NCBI GenBank assembly: GCA_037893245.1 | Contig: JBAIAA010000518.1 | Span: 248,001 to 312,000, forward strand | Origin: Crossaster papposus | Lineage: Eukaryota > Echinodermata > Asteroidea > Velatida > Solasteridae | Length of the DNA stretch: 64,000 nucleotides | Reading direction: 5' to 3' | In this document: one piece after another, positions 34,501 through 45,164 of the stretch | How the letters are laid out: each line of letters begins with the position of its first letter | Position numbering within the stretch: position 1 is the first letter of the stretch | Notes under the pieces: model-generated | The model's input: the letters and a program-made list of their open reading frames with translations, nothing else | What the model was told of the DNA's origin: nothing | Databases searched by the model: none | Made by a program: the position numbers and the translations under genes

Positions 34501-36605
34501 GGTTGAGTGGGGTCGTAGCTTCGCTTTTGATCACAATGAAAAATCTGTCTTCAGTGAGCTTAAAACGATGCAAACTAACAGGTAATCAACTTGATCCCAT
34601 TTTAGCATCACTTCAGAAGGCGGATAACTTGACTAAACTTGATCTTTCTAATATCGACATAGGCGGCACTGCAAACATGTGGGCTGCCCAATTGCGATGT
34701 TTAAAAAACATGAAGTCACTATGTCTTTGTAAATGTAACCTAAAAACGGAAGATATGAAAAGTATTACATCTTATGGAAGTGAAATGACCAACTTAAAAA
34801 ACCTTGATATTTCAGACAACACGGAGTTGGGTGGTTATGTGGGGAAATGGGCGGCTGGTTTGCAAACCATGATTCACCTGCAATCACTCGATTTGTCTTC
34901 ATGTAACATAAATACACAGGATGTACCACACGTTGCATCATCAGTTGGAGCGGTCCTAAAACTGACCAATCTTGACCTTTCAGGCAATGAGGGTTTGGGT
35001 GCTAAGGCAAGAACATGGGCGGTTAGTTTGCAGAAGATGACTCACCTGAAATCACTCGATTTATCTTCATGTGACATAAATGCAGAAGATATACCACACA
35101 TTGCATCATCAGTTGGAGCGATGCCGATCCTGACCAATCTTGACCTTTTAGGCAATGTGGGTTTGGGTGCTAAGGCAAGAACATGGGCGGTTAGTTTGCA
35201 GACTATGACTCACCTGAAATCACTCGATTTATCTTCATGTGACATAAATGAACAAGATATACCACACATTGCATCATCAGTTGGAGCGATACCAAACTTG
35301 GCAGACCTTCAGCTTTCAAAAAATGATTTCTTGGGTGGTAAAGCAGGAACGTGGGCGGCTAGTTTGCAGACGATGACTCACCTGAAAAAACTCGATTTAT
35401 CTTCATGTGACGTAAATGAGCAAGATATACCACATATTGCATCATCAGTTGGAGCGATGCCAAACATGGCCAATCTTCACCTTTCGAAAAATGTGGTCTT
35501 GGGTGGTAAAGCAGGAATGTGGGCGGCTTGTTTGCAGACGATGACTCACCTGAAATCACTCGATTTATCTTCATGTGACATAAATGAAGAAGATATACCA
35601 CACATTGCATCATCAGTTGGAGCGATGCCAAACTTGGCCGATCTTGACCTTTCATGTAATAGCAAATTGGGTGGTAACGCAGAAACGTGGGCGGCTAGTT
35701 TGCAGTCAATGGTTCACATAAGGAAGCTTAAAATGAGTAAATGTGACATTCACAGTCGCGATGTAAAATACATCGCTAGATCAGTGAGTCGCATGGAGAA
35801 TCTGGTGGATTGTAATTTTAGTAGTCACTCGGTGTGGTGGGAGGCACATACAAGGTATAATGACATGGAACTGCACATTGAGTGGGTCTCACTTACCAGC
35901 GATAATATGGTGGATATTTTACAGTCATTCAGTAATCGGAGAGATTTATTTAGTTTGATCCTTGATAAAATTGATGGCCTAAGTGGTTCCACAGATTCGT
36001 GGGCCCCACCCTTACAAAACCTAACGCACTTGGAGGAGATCAAAATAACAAGATGCGCATTAAAAAGCACTGATATTGAACCCATTGCTGCAGCAGTAAG
36101 TCAAATGCCAAACATGAAATCTCTCAACCTCGAGGATAATCGTTCTTTGAGTGGCTCTGCAAAATCATGGGCTCCCAGTCTGAAACAGATGAAGCATGTA
36201 AGAAGCCTGGAATTGGGCGGATGTGCACTGACAGCGGAAGATGAGAAACACATATCTGATGTTGGTTTCATGCCTGATCGGTATTCTGTACAGCATATGA
36301 TGAACATGGATAAAAAGAGACGCACGGATCCGAGTGAGAGTGAGAGTGACAGTGTCTGTGAGAGTTTTAAATACGAGTCGTATAAAACGATCACTGGGCC
36401 AATTCATAAATCACGGAAAGGTGATGTTGATGTCAAGCAATCCATACGGTCATCGCGAGAAATGAAGTCACTAACACACCTACCAAAGACCCTTGAGAGT
36501 GGGAGTTTTGATTACGAGTCACATGAATCGACCACTGGACCAATTCATAAATCATCTGGATCGAGTCAAGCCAAAGACACCAGTAAGGTCGAGAGCCACG
36601 AGTAA
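25288..36605 (+). CDS. NLR gene B: Ubl-Death-Ubl-repeat linker-TRADD-N-like-NACHT-LRR receptor
   Basis: Model: join of 25288-25520, 27394-27577, 27877-27979, 28183-28443, 28644-28782, 29006-29195, 29575-29674, 30490-31347, 32390-32797 and 32899-36605. It totals 6183 nt (2060 residues plus stop) in one continuous frame with GT-AG introns. It is a close paralogue of gene A; exons 2-7 and much of the introns are almost identical. Differences: no Death 2 exon, a longer linker exon with a 64-residue repeat, five instead of three near-identical leucine-rich double units, a 1.7-kb insertion in intron 1, and an unrelated upstream region. The inferred role is the same as for gene A: a cytosolic sensor signalling through a single Death domain and two Ubl modules. 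No transcript support is available. Confidence 0.8.
25595..27322. other. Insertion in intron 1 of gene B
   Basis: Intron 1 is 183 bp in gene A and 1873 bp here; both ends match the A intron and the extra ~1.7 kb lies between. It holds an oligo-C tract (26811-26841) and a small GGTCCCT/AGGGACC inverted pair (about 27030-27140). No coding region recognised; probably one or more non-autonomous insertions. Confidence 0.65.
26811..26841. repeat. Oligo-C tract
   Basis: Thirty-one bases, all C except one A, followed by an A run. Length probably uncertain in assembly. Confidence 0.85.
27394..27577 (+). CDS. Gene B exon 2: first half of Ubl 1
   Basis: Same length and splice sites as gene A exon 2, with very few substitutions (for example QQLHTKRDFQ). 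Confidence 0.8.
27877..27979 (+). CDS. Gene B exon 3: second half of Ubl 1
   Basis: 103 nt, encoding the same LCDLLTLEENGVSKDEVISL segment as gene A. Confidence 0.8.
28183..28443 (+). CDS. Gene B exon 4: Death domain
   Basis: 261 nt, phase 1-1, nearly identical to Death 1 of gene A (changes such as ALEVIGLTELAQDVPG). The only Death domain found in gene B. Confidence 0.85.
28644..28782 (+). CDS. Gene B exon 5: charged linker
   Basis: 139 nt, same limits as gene A exon 5. Slightly more acidic (EKEESKQNE, PPKED). Confidence 0.65.
29006..29195 (+). CDS. Gene B exon 6: first half of Ubl 2
   Basis: 190 nt; KLQVFVRCHFSHKPQTLCLQ and the helix segment match gene A. Same acceptor CTCTGACAG. Confidence 0.8.
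29575..29674 (+). CDS. Gene B exon 7: second half of Ubl 2
   Basis: 100 nt ending in a GLLGGGLKG tail, phase 1 out. It splices directly to the repeat linker because Death 2 is absent. Confidence 0.8.
30490..31347 (+). CDS. Gene B exon 8: linker with 64-residue tandem repeat
   Basis: 858 nt, phase 1-1. About three direct 192-nt repeats (ATG landmarks at 30600, 30792 and 30984) encode units beginning TMQSS..PGLKGS and containing SETQER and SSEE(Q/E)RQKQQ; hydrophilic and probably disordered. The exon ends with QPTFNVNFQSLKVTENSSG, in the position of the beta-rich segment of gene A. The acceptor TTTCATCTCAAAAG follows a good pyrimidine tract. Confidence 0.7.
31348..32389 (+). other. Intron 8 of gene B
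   Basis: AT-rich intron. I looked for a Death-like remnant corresponding to the one in gene C and saw none. Confidence 0.45.
32390..32797 (+). CDS. Gene B exon 9: TRADD-N-like domain
   Basis: 408 nt, phase 1-1. Encodes EGLTKVLEAQMLSLSQSYGL, then CGSVTFVFRIESREGLDELW and GDLAKKLTEILITDEL. The first half matches gene C more than gene A. Confidence 0.65.
32899..36605 (+). CDS. Gene B exon 10: NACHT, expanded leucine-rich repeats and tail
   Basis: 3707-nt single exon. P-loop-like GQDAEQKS (Gly to Gln as in A), Walker B-like LVLWDGFDK, sensor-like VLVSTRHSH, winged-helix end QFSHKSTQAYCAAKY. Five consecutive 168-nt (56-residue) double leucine-rich units carry DIPHIASSVGA or variants, against three in gene A. 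Tail as in gene A with one fewer Ser-Glu pair. Stop at 36603-36605. Confidence 0.9.
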
Positions 36606-36840
36606 TCTAGTTGAAGACAGAGATTAACAAAATCCGAAGTCACGGCCGAGTCACTTGTATCGACTCCTGAGCCAATTCATAAGTCACCTGGTTCAAGTCA
36701 CCCCCAAGTCACGAGTGAGGTCACAAGACGAGGCACAAAGTGTCACATTATGTGGTCTGTCAGTTTTTATTGTAGACGAGTTTGTACAAGTTGTTCCTTT
36801 AAATTTATAAAGTTTCATTTATAGACCAGTGTGTGCATAT
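36606..36840 (+). promoter_or_regulatory. 3' UTR of gene B with altered polyA signal
   Basis: The position of the gene A AATAAA holds TATAAA (36806-36811), a weaker known variant. The decayed tail repeat beyond the stop is present here too, so the shorter tail predates the A/B split. Confidence 0.45.
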
Positions 36841-37371
36841 TTTGTATTTTCCTCATCTTGACTGGTTAATAGTTTAGGCCTAATGAATATTCAAGACTAA
36901 CCTATACATGTATATATATGGTAATACTATTATTATTTTACTCAGTTAAGAGAGCGTAACGGCGGGTGGTTGATTGTATGTGCGTTAACACCGGAACGTG
37001 CCTATTGTTGGTTAATACAAACTGTCACAGTACCCATCGATGCCCACAGTGTTTTGTTTTATCATGAAAATTAATGACAATAGGTTTGTCGATTTAATAT
37101 TCAACTTTGGCATTCTGTAACCTTTCATAACAATAATTGTTGATTATACAATTCGAACTAATCAAACTAAAAATACACTTCATTGTGTTAAATATAGTGA
37201 TTTTTTTGTACAGTGAACAAACGTGTTTTGTTTTATTAAATTTAAGCCGTTAAGGATGTATACATGTTGAGATTTAAAGGACTTCCTTTGCGGATGCTAA
37301 TTACCATAAAATATGTATGTGGATATATTTCAATATTGGACCTGCTACTTTGATTGTATTGGTTACGATGT

Positions 37372-38372
37372 TACGATGTTACGGAGAGGAATAGTAATAT
37401 CAACGTATACATAAATAATTCAAAATTAAATCAAATAAGTTCATTTAAATTTCTTGGTGTTAATATTGATAAAGGTCTTACCTGGAAATTACATTGCCAG
37501 CAGGTCCATACATCTGTCTCACGTATTTTAGGAATTTTGCGCAGGCTAAGATGTATAATGCCAACAAATATTTTATTTTCTATCTACAATACTCTGGCTC
37601 TGCCCCATCTTCAGTATGGATTGTTAGTCTGGGGTAATTCTCAGATAACTCCAATGAATAAATTACTAATACTGCAAAACAAATCGCTACGAGTAATCAC
37701 GAAGTCCGGCTCTAGAGATCACTCCGGACCCCTCTTTAAGAAACTCAATACGCTCTCGATTTATAATTTGTATAAATATCATCTGGGTATTCTTATGTAT
37801 AAATTTGAGCATAATCTTCTGCCCCTTGAAATCAAATCATTGTTTCAGAGGAATACCGATGTCCACTTACACAATACTAGATCAGCAGATAAGCTCCACA
37901 TTGGGAAGGCAAAAACTACTTTATTTATTAAAACAGTTAGACATCAAGGCCCACTGCTCTGGAATAAAATCACCCCAGTACCTTACTTTAGAAATATAAA
38001 CGGTTATAAAAAGTTCCTTAAGAATATTCTTATTTCCTGTGAAATATAATTTATTTATCCCGTAGCACGTAGTACATATATTTCATGTCTATTATATTTG
38101 TACGTATTGCATTGAGTTTTAAACATTCTTGGTTTTTTAAAATCTGGGCTTCAGCTGTACTTTCAGCCAGTTATTTGTTTCATATATTTTTTCTTTCTTG
38201 TAACAATAGTTGTACATGTATATTAATGCGTTAACTAAGGAACCAGGCCACGTACAAGCTTTTGCTTTTTGCCTGGTTTCCCCCATTCATCACCCTCTGT
38301 GCATTGTATAAATAACTGTGTGACATTATTTATTGTGATGTATGGAAATAAAACAATACCAAATACCAAATG
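37372..38372 (+). mobile_element. 5'-truncated LINE, C-terminal reverse transcriptase fragment
   Basis: An open frame to 38049 encodes the tail of a non-LTR reverse transcriptase: SFKFLGVNIDKGLTWKLH, a thumb segment with LPHLQYGLLVWGNS, and LLWNKITP near the end. A short 3' UTR and an AATACC-repeat tail follow. The gene A flank shows the uninterrupted site (CTACGATGTTATAATCGTAA near 22315), so the insertion followed the duplication. Clade not certain (jockey/CR1/Crack-like). Confidence 0.75.
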
Positions 38373-39064
38373 TTATATTAATCGTAAAGTACATGGTCAC
38401 TATAGGAAATCGATAACAAGTTAAAATTCATACGATAAGTTTGAATTCTGTATTTAATAGTTTATTTTCATAAGCAACAGCGATTGCAAATATCTGTATA
38501 CAAAAGTTACCTGTCCGAAGTTTTACAATCATGGATGCCAAGATAAACAAAACAAAGGGCGTTCGTTTTCAACCGGTGTCAGGTAGTGGTTCTTATGTTT
38601 TAGATTTTTTTCGCCGGCGATCGTAAATTAATTTTGTATATAAAACTCAGCTTTTCCTAATAATTATCGGATATCTAGCGCAATCCGTTTGCTGGACGCC
38701 TACAATCATTATTTACTTTCAAATAAGTAAGATATTTCATAATATAATTCGGAAGTTACAAGTTACCCTAGCCCTACAAAATAGGCTGTAATAGTTATTT
38801 TGCCAACTGTCTTATCGTGTCGCTATTTAGACGGCTAATAACAGCCCTATTTGTAGGGCTAAGGATTACCAACCAGTACGGCTAAACATTTTTCGGGGTC
38901 ACTTATTCTAGTCTTCCACCTTGTTATCCTCCGAAGGGTCGTCAAAGGTTCTCGTGGGCCTCGGGAGAATCACTGGCGGTCGATTTCAGCACCAAAAACT
39001 GCCCCCGAAAATACCTGCGTTTGTCAATGTCAGTCAGTTTCCCTGTAGGATGCACCAGCCTAAT

Positions 39065-39560
39065 TCAAGCCCCATTGAAAACAGTGTAAAATCAACAATG
39101 TTCACGACCAAGTTTCATGCACACCGACATCACTAGCACTGGGGTTTCTCAATTAAACAACAATCAGATTATTGTCTTGGTCTTTATCTTTCCATTTCTT
39201 TTCAATTTTTAGTAGGTTAGCCGATTACATTTTTTAATATTCACACCAAAAGAAACTCACCTTCCGAAAAGTGATACTTCCCGAGCCTGCAAGCAGCCAT
39301 TTTACAAATGGCATCCCTCCACATTCTAGGGCAATTAGGACCCATTTTTCAACCGTAATTTTTCAAGTCTGCCCTCAGATTGAAGCTTAAAAACCAGGGA
39401 GTTGATCCTATATGCTATATTTACACAATCCCACCATTTCTTTCACCAAACGGCATCTTTTTTCAAAATAAATTGTGGGGGGGGGGGGGGGGGGGGGGGG
39501 CACATTTCATGCTAATGAGTTGGCGGAGAAATTCTCCCGACGGTAGTGCACCCTCAATGT
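39065..39560. repeat. Diverged third copy of an upstream-block repeat
   Basis: Collinear with about 5435-5880 and 54030-54490 (landmarks CCGAAAAGTGATACTTCCC, GGCATCCCTCCAC, GCGGAGAAATTCTC). Since it also occurs here, outside the upstream blocks, it is probably a dispersed repeat. Confidence 0.6.
39477..39500. repeat. Oligo-G tract
   Basis: About 24 consecutive guanines inside the dispersed repeat. Confidence 0.8.
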
Positions 39561-39891
39561 TTTTCTAAAGCCCGCGTGTTTTGGGGGTCAGGGGGCAAAT
39601 GAGGACTATTGCGCGCATGCTCAGGAGGCGGGTCATACCAATTGTATAACAAAAGGGGAGCTTCCCACATTACTGTGATTACCGTTCTGACTACATTTAT
39701 ATTAGTATTGTTGTATTATATATTGTTTTCTGTTAAACGTCTAAGGTTAAAGATCAAGACATTGCAGTGGTTGGTGATTTTGACGGTTTGTTTTATCTAA
39801 TGACTGTTCTCCTTGGGGGCCAATGTATTATTATGCTGTATCCAGGCATACTGTATAAATCAATTGAAGATATTAATTATATACTTGAAAT

Positions 39892-42800
39892 AAAAAAAAA
39901 TACTGTTTAGAAAATGGATTATTCTTTTTATTTGTAGTTTCTACCAAGCCAATAAATTCTCAGTATTTTGTAATCTGCAAAACTTTTATTTGTACAATAA
40001 ATACGCGGTCACTTAAGAACAAAACAAGTGACTTCGTTGATTATGTCTGCAGTTCTGGTGCTGATATATTCGCATTGACAGAGACTTGGCTTAAAGACAC
40101 TGATGATGCTTGTAGAATTGAAGCAACACCCATAGGATTTAAATTTCTGGACCACCCGAGGAGCAGTCGAACTGGTGGAGGTACTGCACTGCTTTTACGA
40201 GACAACATGGAAGTTAGCAAGCTTGCCGCTGGTGAACGCCAGTCATATGAATTTTCGGAATGGTTAATTAAGTCTGGATCACAACCTCTTAGACTGGTTA
40301 TTATATACAGGCCACCTTACTCACCCAACCATCAGGTGACTCTGACAACATTTTTAACTGAATTTTCTGATTATTTAGAATCACTTGTATTATCTAGTGA
40401 ACCACTTGTGATTACCGGTGATTTTAACATTCATGTTGATGCGACTCAAACCCTTGATGCTATACACTTTTGTGAAATGCTTGAATCTATGAATTTACAT
40501 CAGCATGTCACTACCTCTACTCATGTACAAGGTCATACATTGGATTTAATAATCAGCCGTCAGTCTGAATCCATTATTCGGGGTGATCCAGTTTCTGATC
40601 AATTATTTTCTGATCATTGTTCAGTTGTGTGTAATCTACAATTCAGTAAACCTTGCTTATCTTCGAAAGAAGTGTCGTTCAGGAAAATTAAGGCCATCAA
40701 TCTGGCAAGGTTTAGGGACGATATACTTGATTCAGATTTGTGTAATATTGAGTCCTCTCATGTAAATCTGGATGATCTCGAGGGTCTTGCTAATTTATAT
40801 AGTGATACTTTAGGTGCCATTATTGATTGTCATGCTCCAGTTATCAATAGAACGATTATTGTTCGCCCACAGGTACCTTGGTTTAATGACAATATCAAGA
40901 AGGCCAAGTGTGACAGGAGAAAACATGAAAGGAAATGGCGCCAAACTGGGTTACAACATGATTTAGATTTGTTCAAGTTGAAGAAAAATTCTGTCACTTT
41001 TTTAATGAAAATTGCTCGTCAGGATTATTATACAAGATTTATTGAAGATAACAGTACAAATCAAAGAAAGTTTTTTAAAGCTGCATGTTCTCTTTTTCGC
41101 AACAACGTGTCATCATTACCTCCGCATACCGACGATTTACAGCTCGCTAACTGTATGGGTGACTTTTTTGTCCAGAAAATCTCCCGTATAAGGTTAGCAT
41201 TGTGTAGGGCAAACAGCCCACTGAATTATGGCATACCTCCCTTACCTCATCTTCGGACGGCTGTTTTTACTGATTTCTGTCAACTGTCTGAAAGCTGTGT
41301 TCATACACTTGTGACTGGTTCTAGTAAGAAAACATGTGTACTGGATCCAATTCCTATGCAATTATTCACAGAATGTTCAGATATTTTATTACCATTCATT
41401 ACGAGGTTGATTAACCTTTCATTACAAACTGGGCATTTTCCACTTATATGGAAGTCGGCTGTTGTTCTCCCTCTGTTAAAAAAGCCTGGTCTCGAGGCTA
41501 GGGTGGAGAACTTCCGACCTATTAGTAACTTAAAGTTTGTTTAAAAACTATTAGAAAGAGTTGTGGCAAGTCAATTACAGTCTTACCTGACTCAGAATAA
41601 TTTATATCCATTGATGCAGTCAGCATACCGTAAATTTCATAGTACTGAAACAGCTCTCTTAAAAATTCAGAACGAATTGTTAATGGCTATGAACAGAAAA
41701 CATGTATCACTGTTGGTCTTATTAGATTTAAGTGCTGCATTCGATACATTAGATCATAATATTCTATTGAGTGCACTTCAGTCACGTTTTGGAATTAACG
41801 GTACAGCCCTCAATTGGTTTTGTTCATATCTAGCCAACAGATCTCAAAGGGTTTTAATTAATGGTAAATTGTCTAATAACTATAACCTTGAATGGGGAGT
41901 CCCACAGGGATCATGTCTGGGCCCCCTACTTTTTATTTTGTATACCAGTCAACTGTTTGACATTGTCAAAGTTCATCATCCACAGATTCACTGCTACTCA
42001 GATGATACACAGTTGTATCTGTCATTCAGTCCTGACGAGGCTGGTAGTCAGGAGCTCGCTGTTTCTGCCATGGAAGCTTGCATCCATGATGTACGACAAT
42101 GGTTGCTTACTAATGGGTTATTTTTGAATGACAAAAAAACAGAGTTCTTGATAATTGGTACACGTCAGCAATTGTGTAAAGTTACATTGGACGGCATACA
42201 GGTTGGCCAGTCCATTCTCTCCCCTGTCTCCCTTGCCCGAAACTTAGGTGCATGGTTTGATGACAATATGTCAATGAAAACTCATGTAACTAAAGTGTGC
42301 GGTAGTGCTTTTTATTATTTGCATAACATTAGACGAATTAGGAAATATTTATCAAAGGAATGTACGGAGACACTGATTCATGCATTTATCTCTAGTAGAC
42401 TTGACTACTGTAATAGTTTGTTTTATGGTTTACCTAAGGCACAGATTGATAAACTCCAGAGAGTTCAAAATGCTTGTGCTCGGCTTGTCTGTAATGCATT
42501 CAAGTTTTGTCATATTACACCATTGTTTATGGATCTACATTGGCTTCCTGTTCGGTCTAGAATTGAATTCAAACTGTTATTGATTACTTACAAAATTTTA
42601 CATAGTTTAGCCCCACAGTATTTAAGTCAGCTTGTTTCTATCAAGTCCCAATCTCGTTACTGTCTTCGTAGTTCTAGTGATGGTATCTTTCTTAACTACC
42701 CTGTAGGTTGTGGCAAGGCTACTCTTGGGGACCGAGCCTTTGAATATAGTGCTCCATACCTCTGGAATAAACTCCCACTTCATGTTAGGAACGCTGCTAA

Positions 42801-43046
42801 TCTTGGTGTTTTTAAATCAGTCCTGAAGACTCATCTTTTTAAACAAGCTTTTTAATAATGTGGTTTAATAATAATAAGGTTTTTAATAATATTGTTACTT
42901 GTTCACAGTGTATGTCTTATTATATTTTATGTGCATGTAATTTTTAATTACCAATGTTTTAGCAATTATATAGTTGTTATGCGCCTGTGTACATTGTATG
43001 GAATGGGCGCAATATAAATCAATAAATTATTATTATTTATTATTAT
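39892..43046 (+). mobile_element. L2/CR1-type LINE with endonuclease and reverse transcriptase
   Basis: The element ends with GCGCAATATAAAT followed by an ATT-rich tail, typical of L2/CR1 3' ends. The reading frame is open from about 39894 and contains an APE endonuclease and a reverse transcriptase. No separate ORF1 is seen, so the 5' end is probably truncated. Its coding region is interrupted by one in-frame stop, so it is not active as it stands. Confidence 0.8.
39894..42858 (+). pseudogene. LINE ORF2, endonuclease-reverse transcriptase, one in-frame stop
   Basis: APE endonuclease landmarks: INTRSLKNK, ALTETWL, VITGDFNIH and SDHCSV. Reverse transcriptase landmarks: NFRPISNL, LVLLDLSAAFDTLDH, GVPQGSCLGPLLF and the catalytic YSDDTQLYLSF. 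A TAA at 41542-41544, just after FRPISNLKFV, breaks the frame; the same frame continues to 42855. A single base substitution would explain it. The host enzyme would prime reverse transcription at a nicked target. Confidence 0.85.
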
Positions 43047-43142
43047 GTCGCTTCCCAGGTTCGTAAAATCGGGCGTGATCCCTGGCCACACGGCATTCTG
43101 GTGTTTCTGACTAGCGACCTTGAACAAAGATACTGACAATTT

Positions 43143-43232
43143 GGGAGACCGCCAAGATAGCTCAGTTGGTAGCTAGCGCCGGTCCGGTATTCAAGAGGTC
43201 GCTGGTTCAAGTCCCGCCTTGCCGATTTCTTT
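43143..43232 (+). repeat. tRNA-like SINE fragment
   Basis: TAGCTCAGTTGGTAG matches an A box and GGTTCAAGTCC a B box of tRNA-type promoters, at appropriate spacing. The acceptor and T stems have mismatches and no clean anticodon arm can be drawn, so I call a tRNA-derived SINE head or tRNA relic. It lies about 100 bp after the LINE tail. Confidence 0.5.
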
Positions 43233-43417
43233 GACATTGATGTAAACTTACCTAATCAGTTTTGCTTGTGGTTTATTCGTGTATTTTAATTCTCATGAGT
43301 AAAATTTAATAAATTATTTTCTTAAAACTATTTTCTAATACACGCCTTACCATTTTCCACTAAACTCACTATAGTGGAAAAGCAATAATACATTATATTT
43401 TCTTCTTCTTCTTTTTA

Positions 43418-43668
43418 ACCAGTTCGCGCTGGGATTATTTGACATTGACCGAGCCCAGACGCGATTTTTTTTTTTTCGCGAAATTCGATCCGAGGCGGGT
43501 TCAGGCCGATATCAGTGAGAAGCACTCCCGGCCTCGCTCGCTGCGCGAATCGGTCGCTGACAAATATTTTCGGCCTTTCTCGTGACGTGTTTATCCGTCA
43601 CCCGTTTTGAATTCTGGAAAAACTTTGCGTGTATATATACCTGTCCTCCGACGCAAACTGGTTAAATT
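43418..43668. mobile_element. MITE with TTAACCAGTT ends
   Basis: Begins TTTAACCAGTTCGCGC and ends GACGCAAACTGGTTAA, imperfect inverted repeats around a GACATTGACCGAGCCCAG and GGGTTCAGGCCG core. Partial copies lie at 22620-22740 and 45000-45165. Confidence 0.6.
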
Positions 43669-44070
43669 ATCTAGAAGAACAAAATGGCTGGCCTATTCTA
43701 ATGTACACGAATTGTACAAAAAAACTACCGAAACGTCCCATTTGTAGTACCTTCCGATCAGGAAAACTAGTTTGGATGGACGAGGAATCTTTCTAGATGA
43801 AAAAACGATACAAGTTCAGCCGATTTGGTCCAGTATTTGTCATTCCAGCAGATTCCAGGGACCTTTTTTTACCGTGAGGCCCAAACATATGAAAACCCTT
43901 TATGTTCTAAACAAAAACGTGAAAAGTACAATAAGTTTTCCTTTCACGTATTTAAAAAGTGATAATGGGGCATATTTTTTACTTTTTACGTTTTTAATTC
44001 TAACAAATGGTTTTCATGTTTTTGGGCCTCGCAGTTTAGCGAGTTGTCACCGTTGACTTGGAGTTGAACT
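43669..44070. other. Intergenic sequence
   Basis: No supported gene; a 94-codon open frame here has no recognisable feature. Confidence 0.4.
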
Positions 44071-44313
44071 GGGCCCAATTTCTTGGCGCTGCTAACCACA
44101 GAATACCGCGCTTACAATCGCCATTGTGTGCTAACCGCGCTAGCAGAAAAATTATGAGCTCACCCTGTAAGCACAGGATCCTTAGTTACGGGATGTACGC
44201 ATGCTCAGAAGCCAAAATCCATTGCTAACGCGTGAAATACGCTTACGGAATTTTGTGCTACAGTAAGCAGGGATTTTTACGTTAACCGTAAGCAGAGCCA
44301 AGAAATTGGGCCC
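44071..44313. mobile_element. MITE with GGGCCCAATTTCTTGGC ends
   Basis: Perfect 17-bp terminal inverted repeats bound 243 bp rich in GCTAAC/GTTAGC and GTAAGC words. Related in its terminal GGGCCCAATTTC to the element at 9445-9680. Confidence 0.75.
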
Positions 44314-44999
44314 TGTTGTTCACACGTTATGCCACACTGTCTCGACGGGCTTCGCTTCACAGCCAGCCACAAGCTATCAAAATAAAAACAGAAATCAAGG
44401 ATGTCAAATTAACTGCAATCGTCCCCTGATTTCTTCATTTTTACTATTATTCCCTCGCTAGTACTAGTCCAAACCCATCAAACCCCAACTGCAGGTTTTG
44501 CTACCAGGTTTTGGCAGGTTTGCTACCAAACATTAGCATCATGTTGTTGGACTTTGTTCGACTCGGTACAGAAGGTCCAGAGATCGGAGACCCTGTCGAA
44601 TTCTGTGAGGTTCGGGGCAGAAAGGCATCAAGACTTGTAAGGAGCTTGGGGTAATGCACAGGCTTTTATTCGTGGGTGAGCTCACCCATGGTCACGGCAC
44701 AGTTCCTGGTCAACGGTAAGTTTGATGTGTACACCTGTGTGTCCCCACTTAAACACACAACCTATATGGCGAGTGAGTCACGACAGCCCTGATTCTGAAC
44801 ACTGAACAATGCATAGACCCTTCCGTACCAAACTCAATCAAACTTTAAAACAGTTGGAATTTGGCAGGTTTTATAGTACTATTTGGTTCAGTACCAATAA
44901 TTACTGAACGTGTGTGCAGTTGTTGAAGTTTGCTAGGTTTGGTATGTTTTCTAGTGCGAGAGCCGAGGGGATTATAAAGGGTCTAAATATGTGCTAGCC
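44314..44999. other. Intergenic sequence
   Basis: Nothing recognised. Confidence 0.4.
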
Positions 45000-45164
45000 A
45001 GTTTTAACCAGTTTGCGCCAGGATTATTTTAACATTGACCTGAACCTAGTTCATTATTTCTCATAAACCTCGATTCGTGACGGGTTCAGGCCGGAATCTG
45101 TGGGTAGCACACCCTGATATTTCAGGCCCCGCTTGCTGCGAGCTGGTCGCTGACCGCTATCTCT
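45000..45164. repeat. Partial copy of the TTAACCAGTT MITE
   Basis: Shares the AACCAGTTTGCGCC start, the ACATTGACC region and GGGTTCAGGCCG core with 43418-43668. The right end is not seen before the duplicated block begins. Confidence 0.55.

Larger units (their letters stand above)
38480..43236. other. Composite insertion in the 3' flank of gene B
   Basis: Relative to the gene A flank, sequence similarity stops near 38480 and resumes at about 43236 (GTAAACTTACCTAATCAG). The extra 4.75 kb holds a fragment related to the foldback element at 56425-56796, a diverged copy of the upstream-block repeat, an oligo-G tract, an L2/CR1-type LINE and a tRNA-like fragment. Confidence 0.6.

Noticed and set aside
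37354..38049. A 231-residue host gene downstream of gene B
   Set aside because: Its FLGVNIDKGLTWKLH and LLVWGNS patterns are those of a LINE reverse-transcriptase tail, followed by a short repeat tail.
43143..43232. Functional tRNA gene
   Set aside because: A and B boxes match, but the acceptor and T stems have mismatches and the anticodon arm cannot be drawn.
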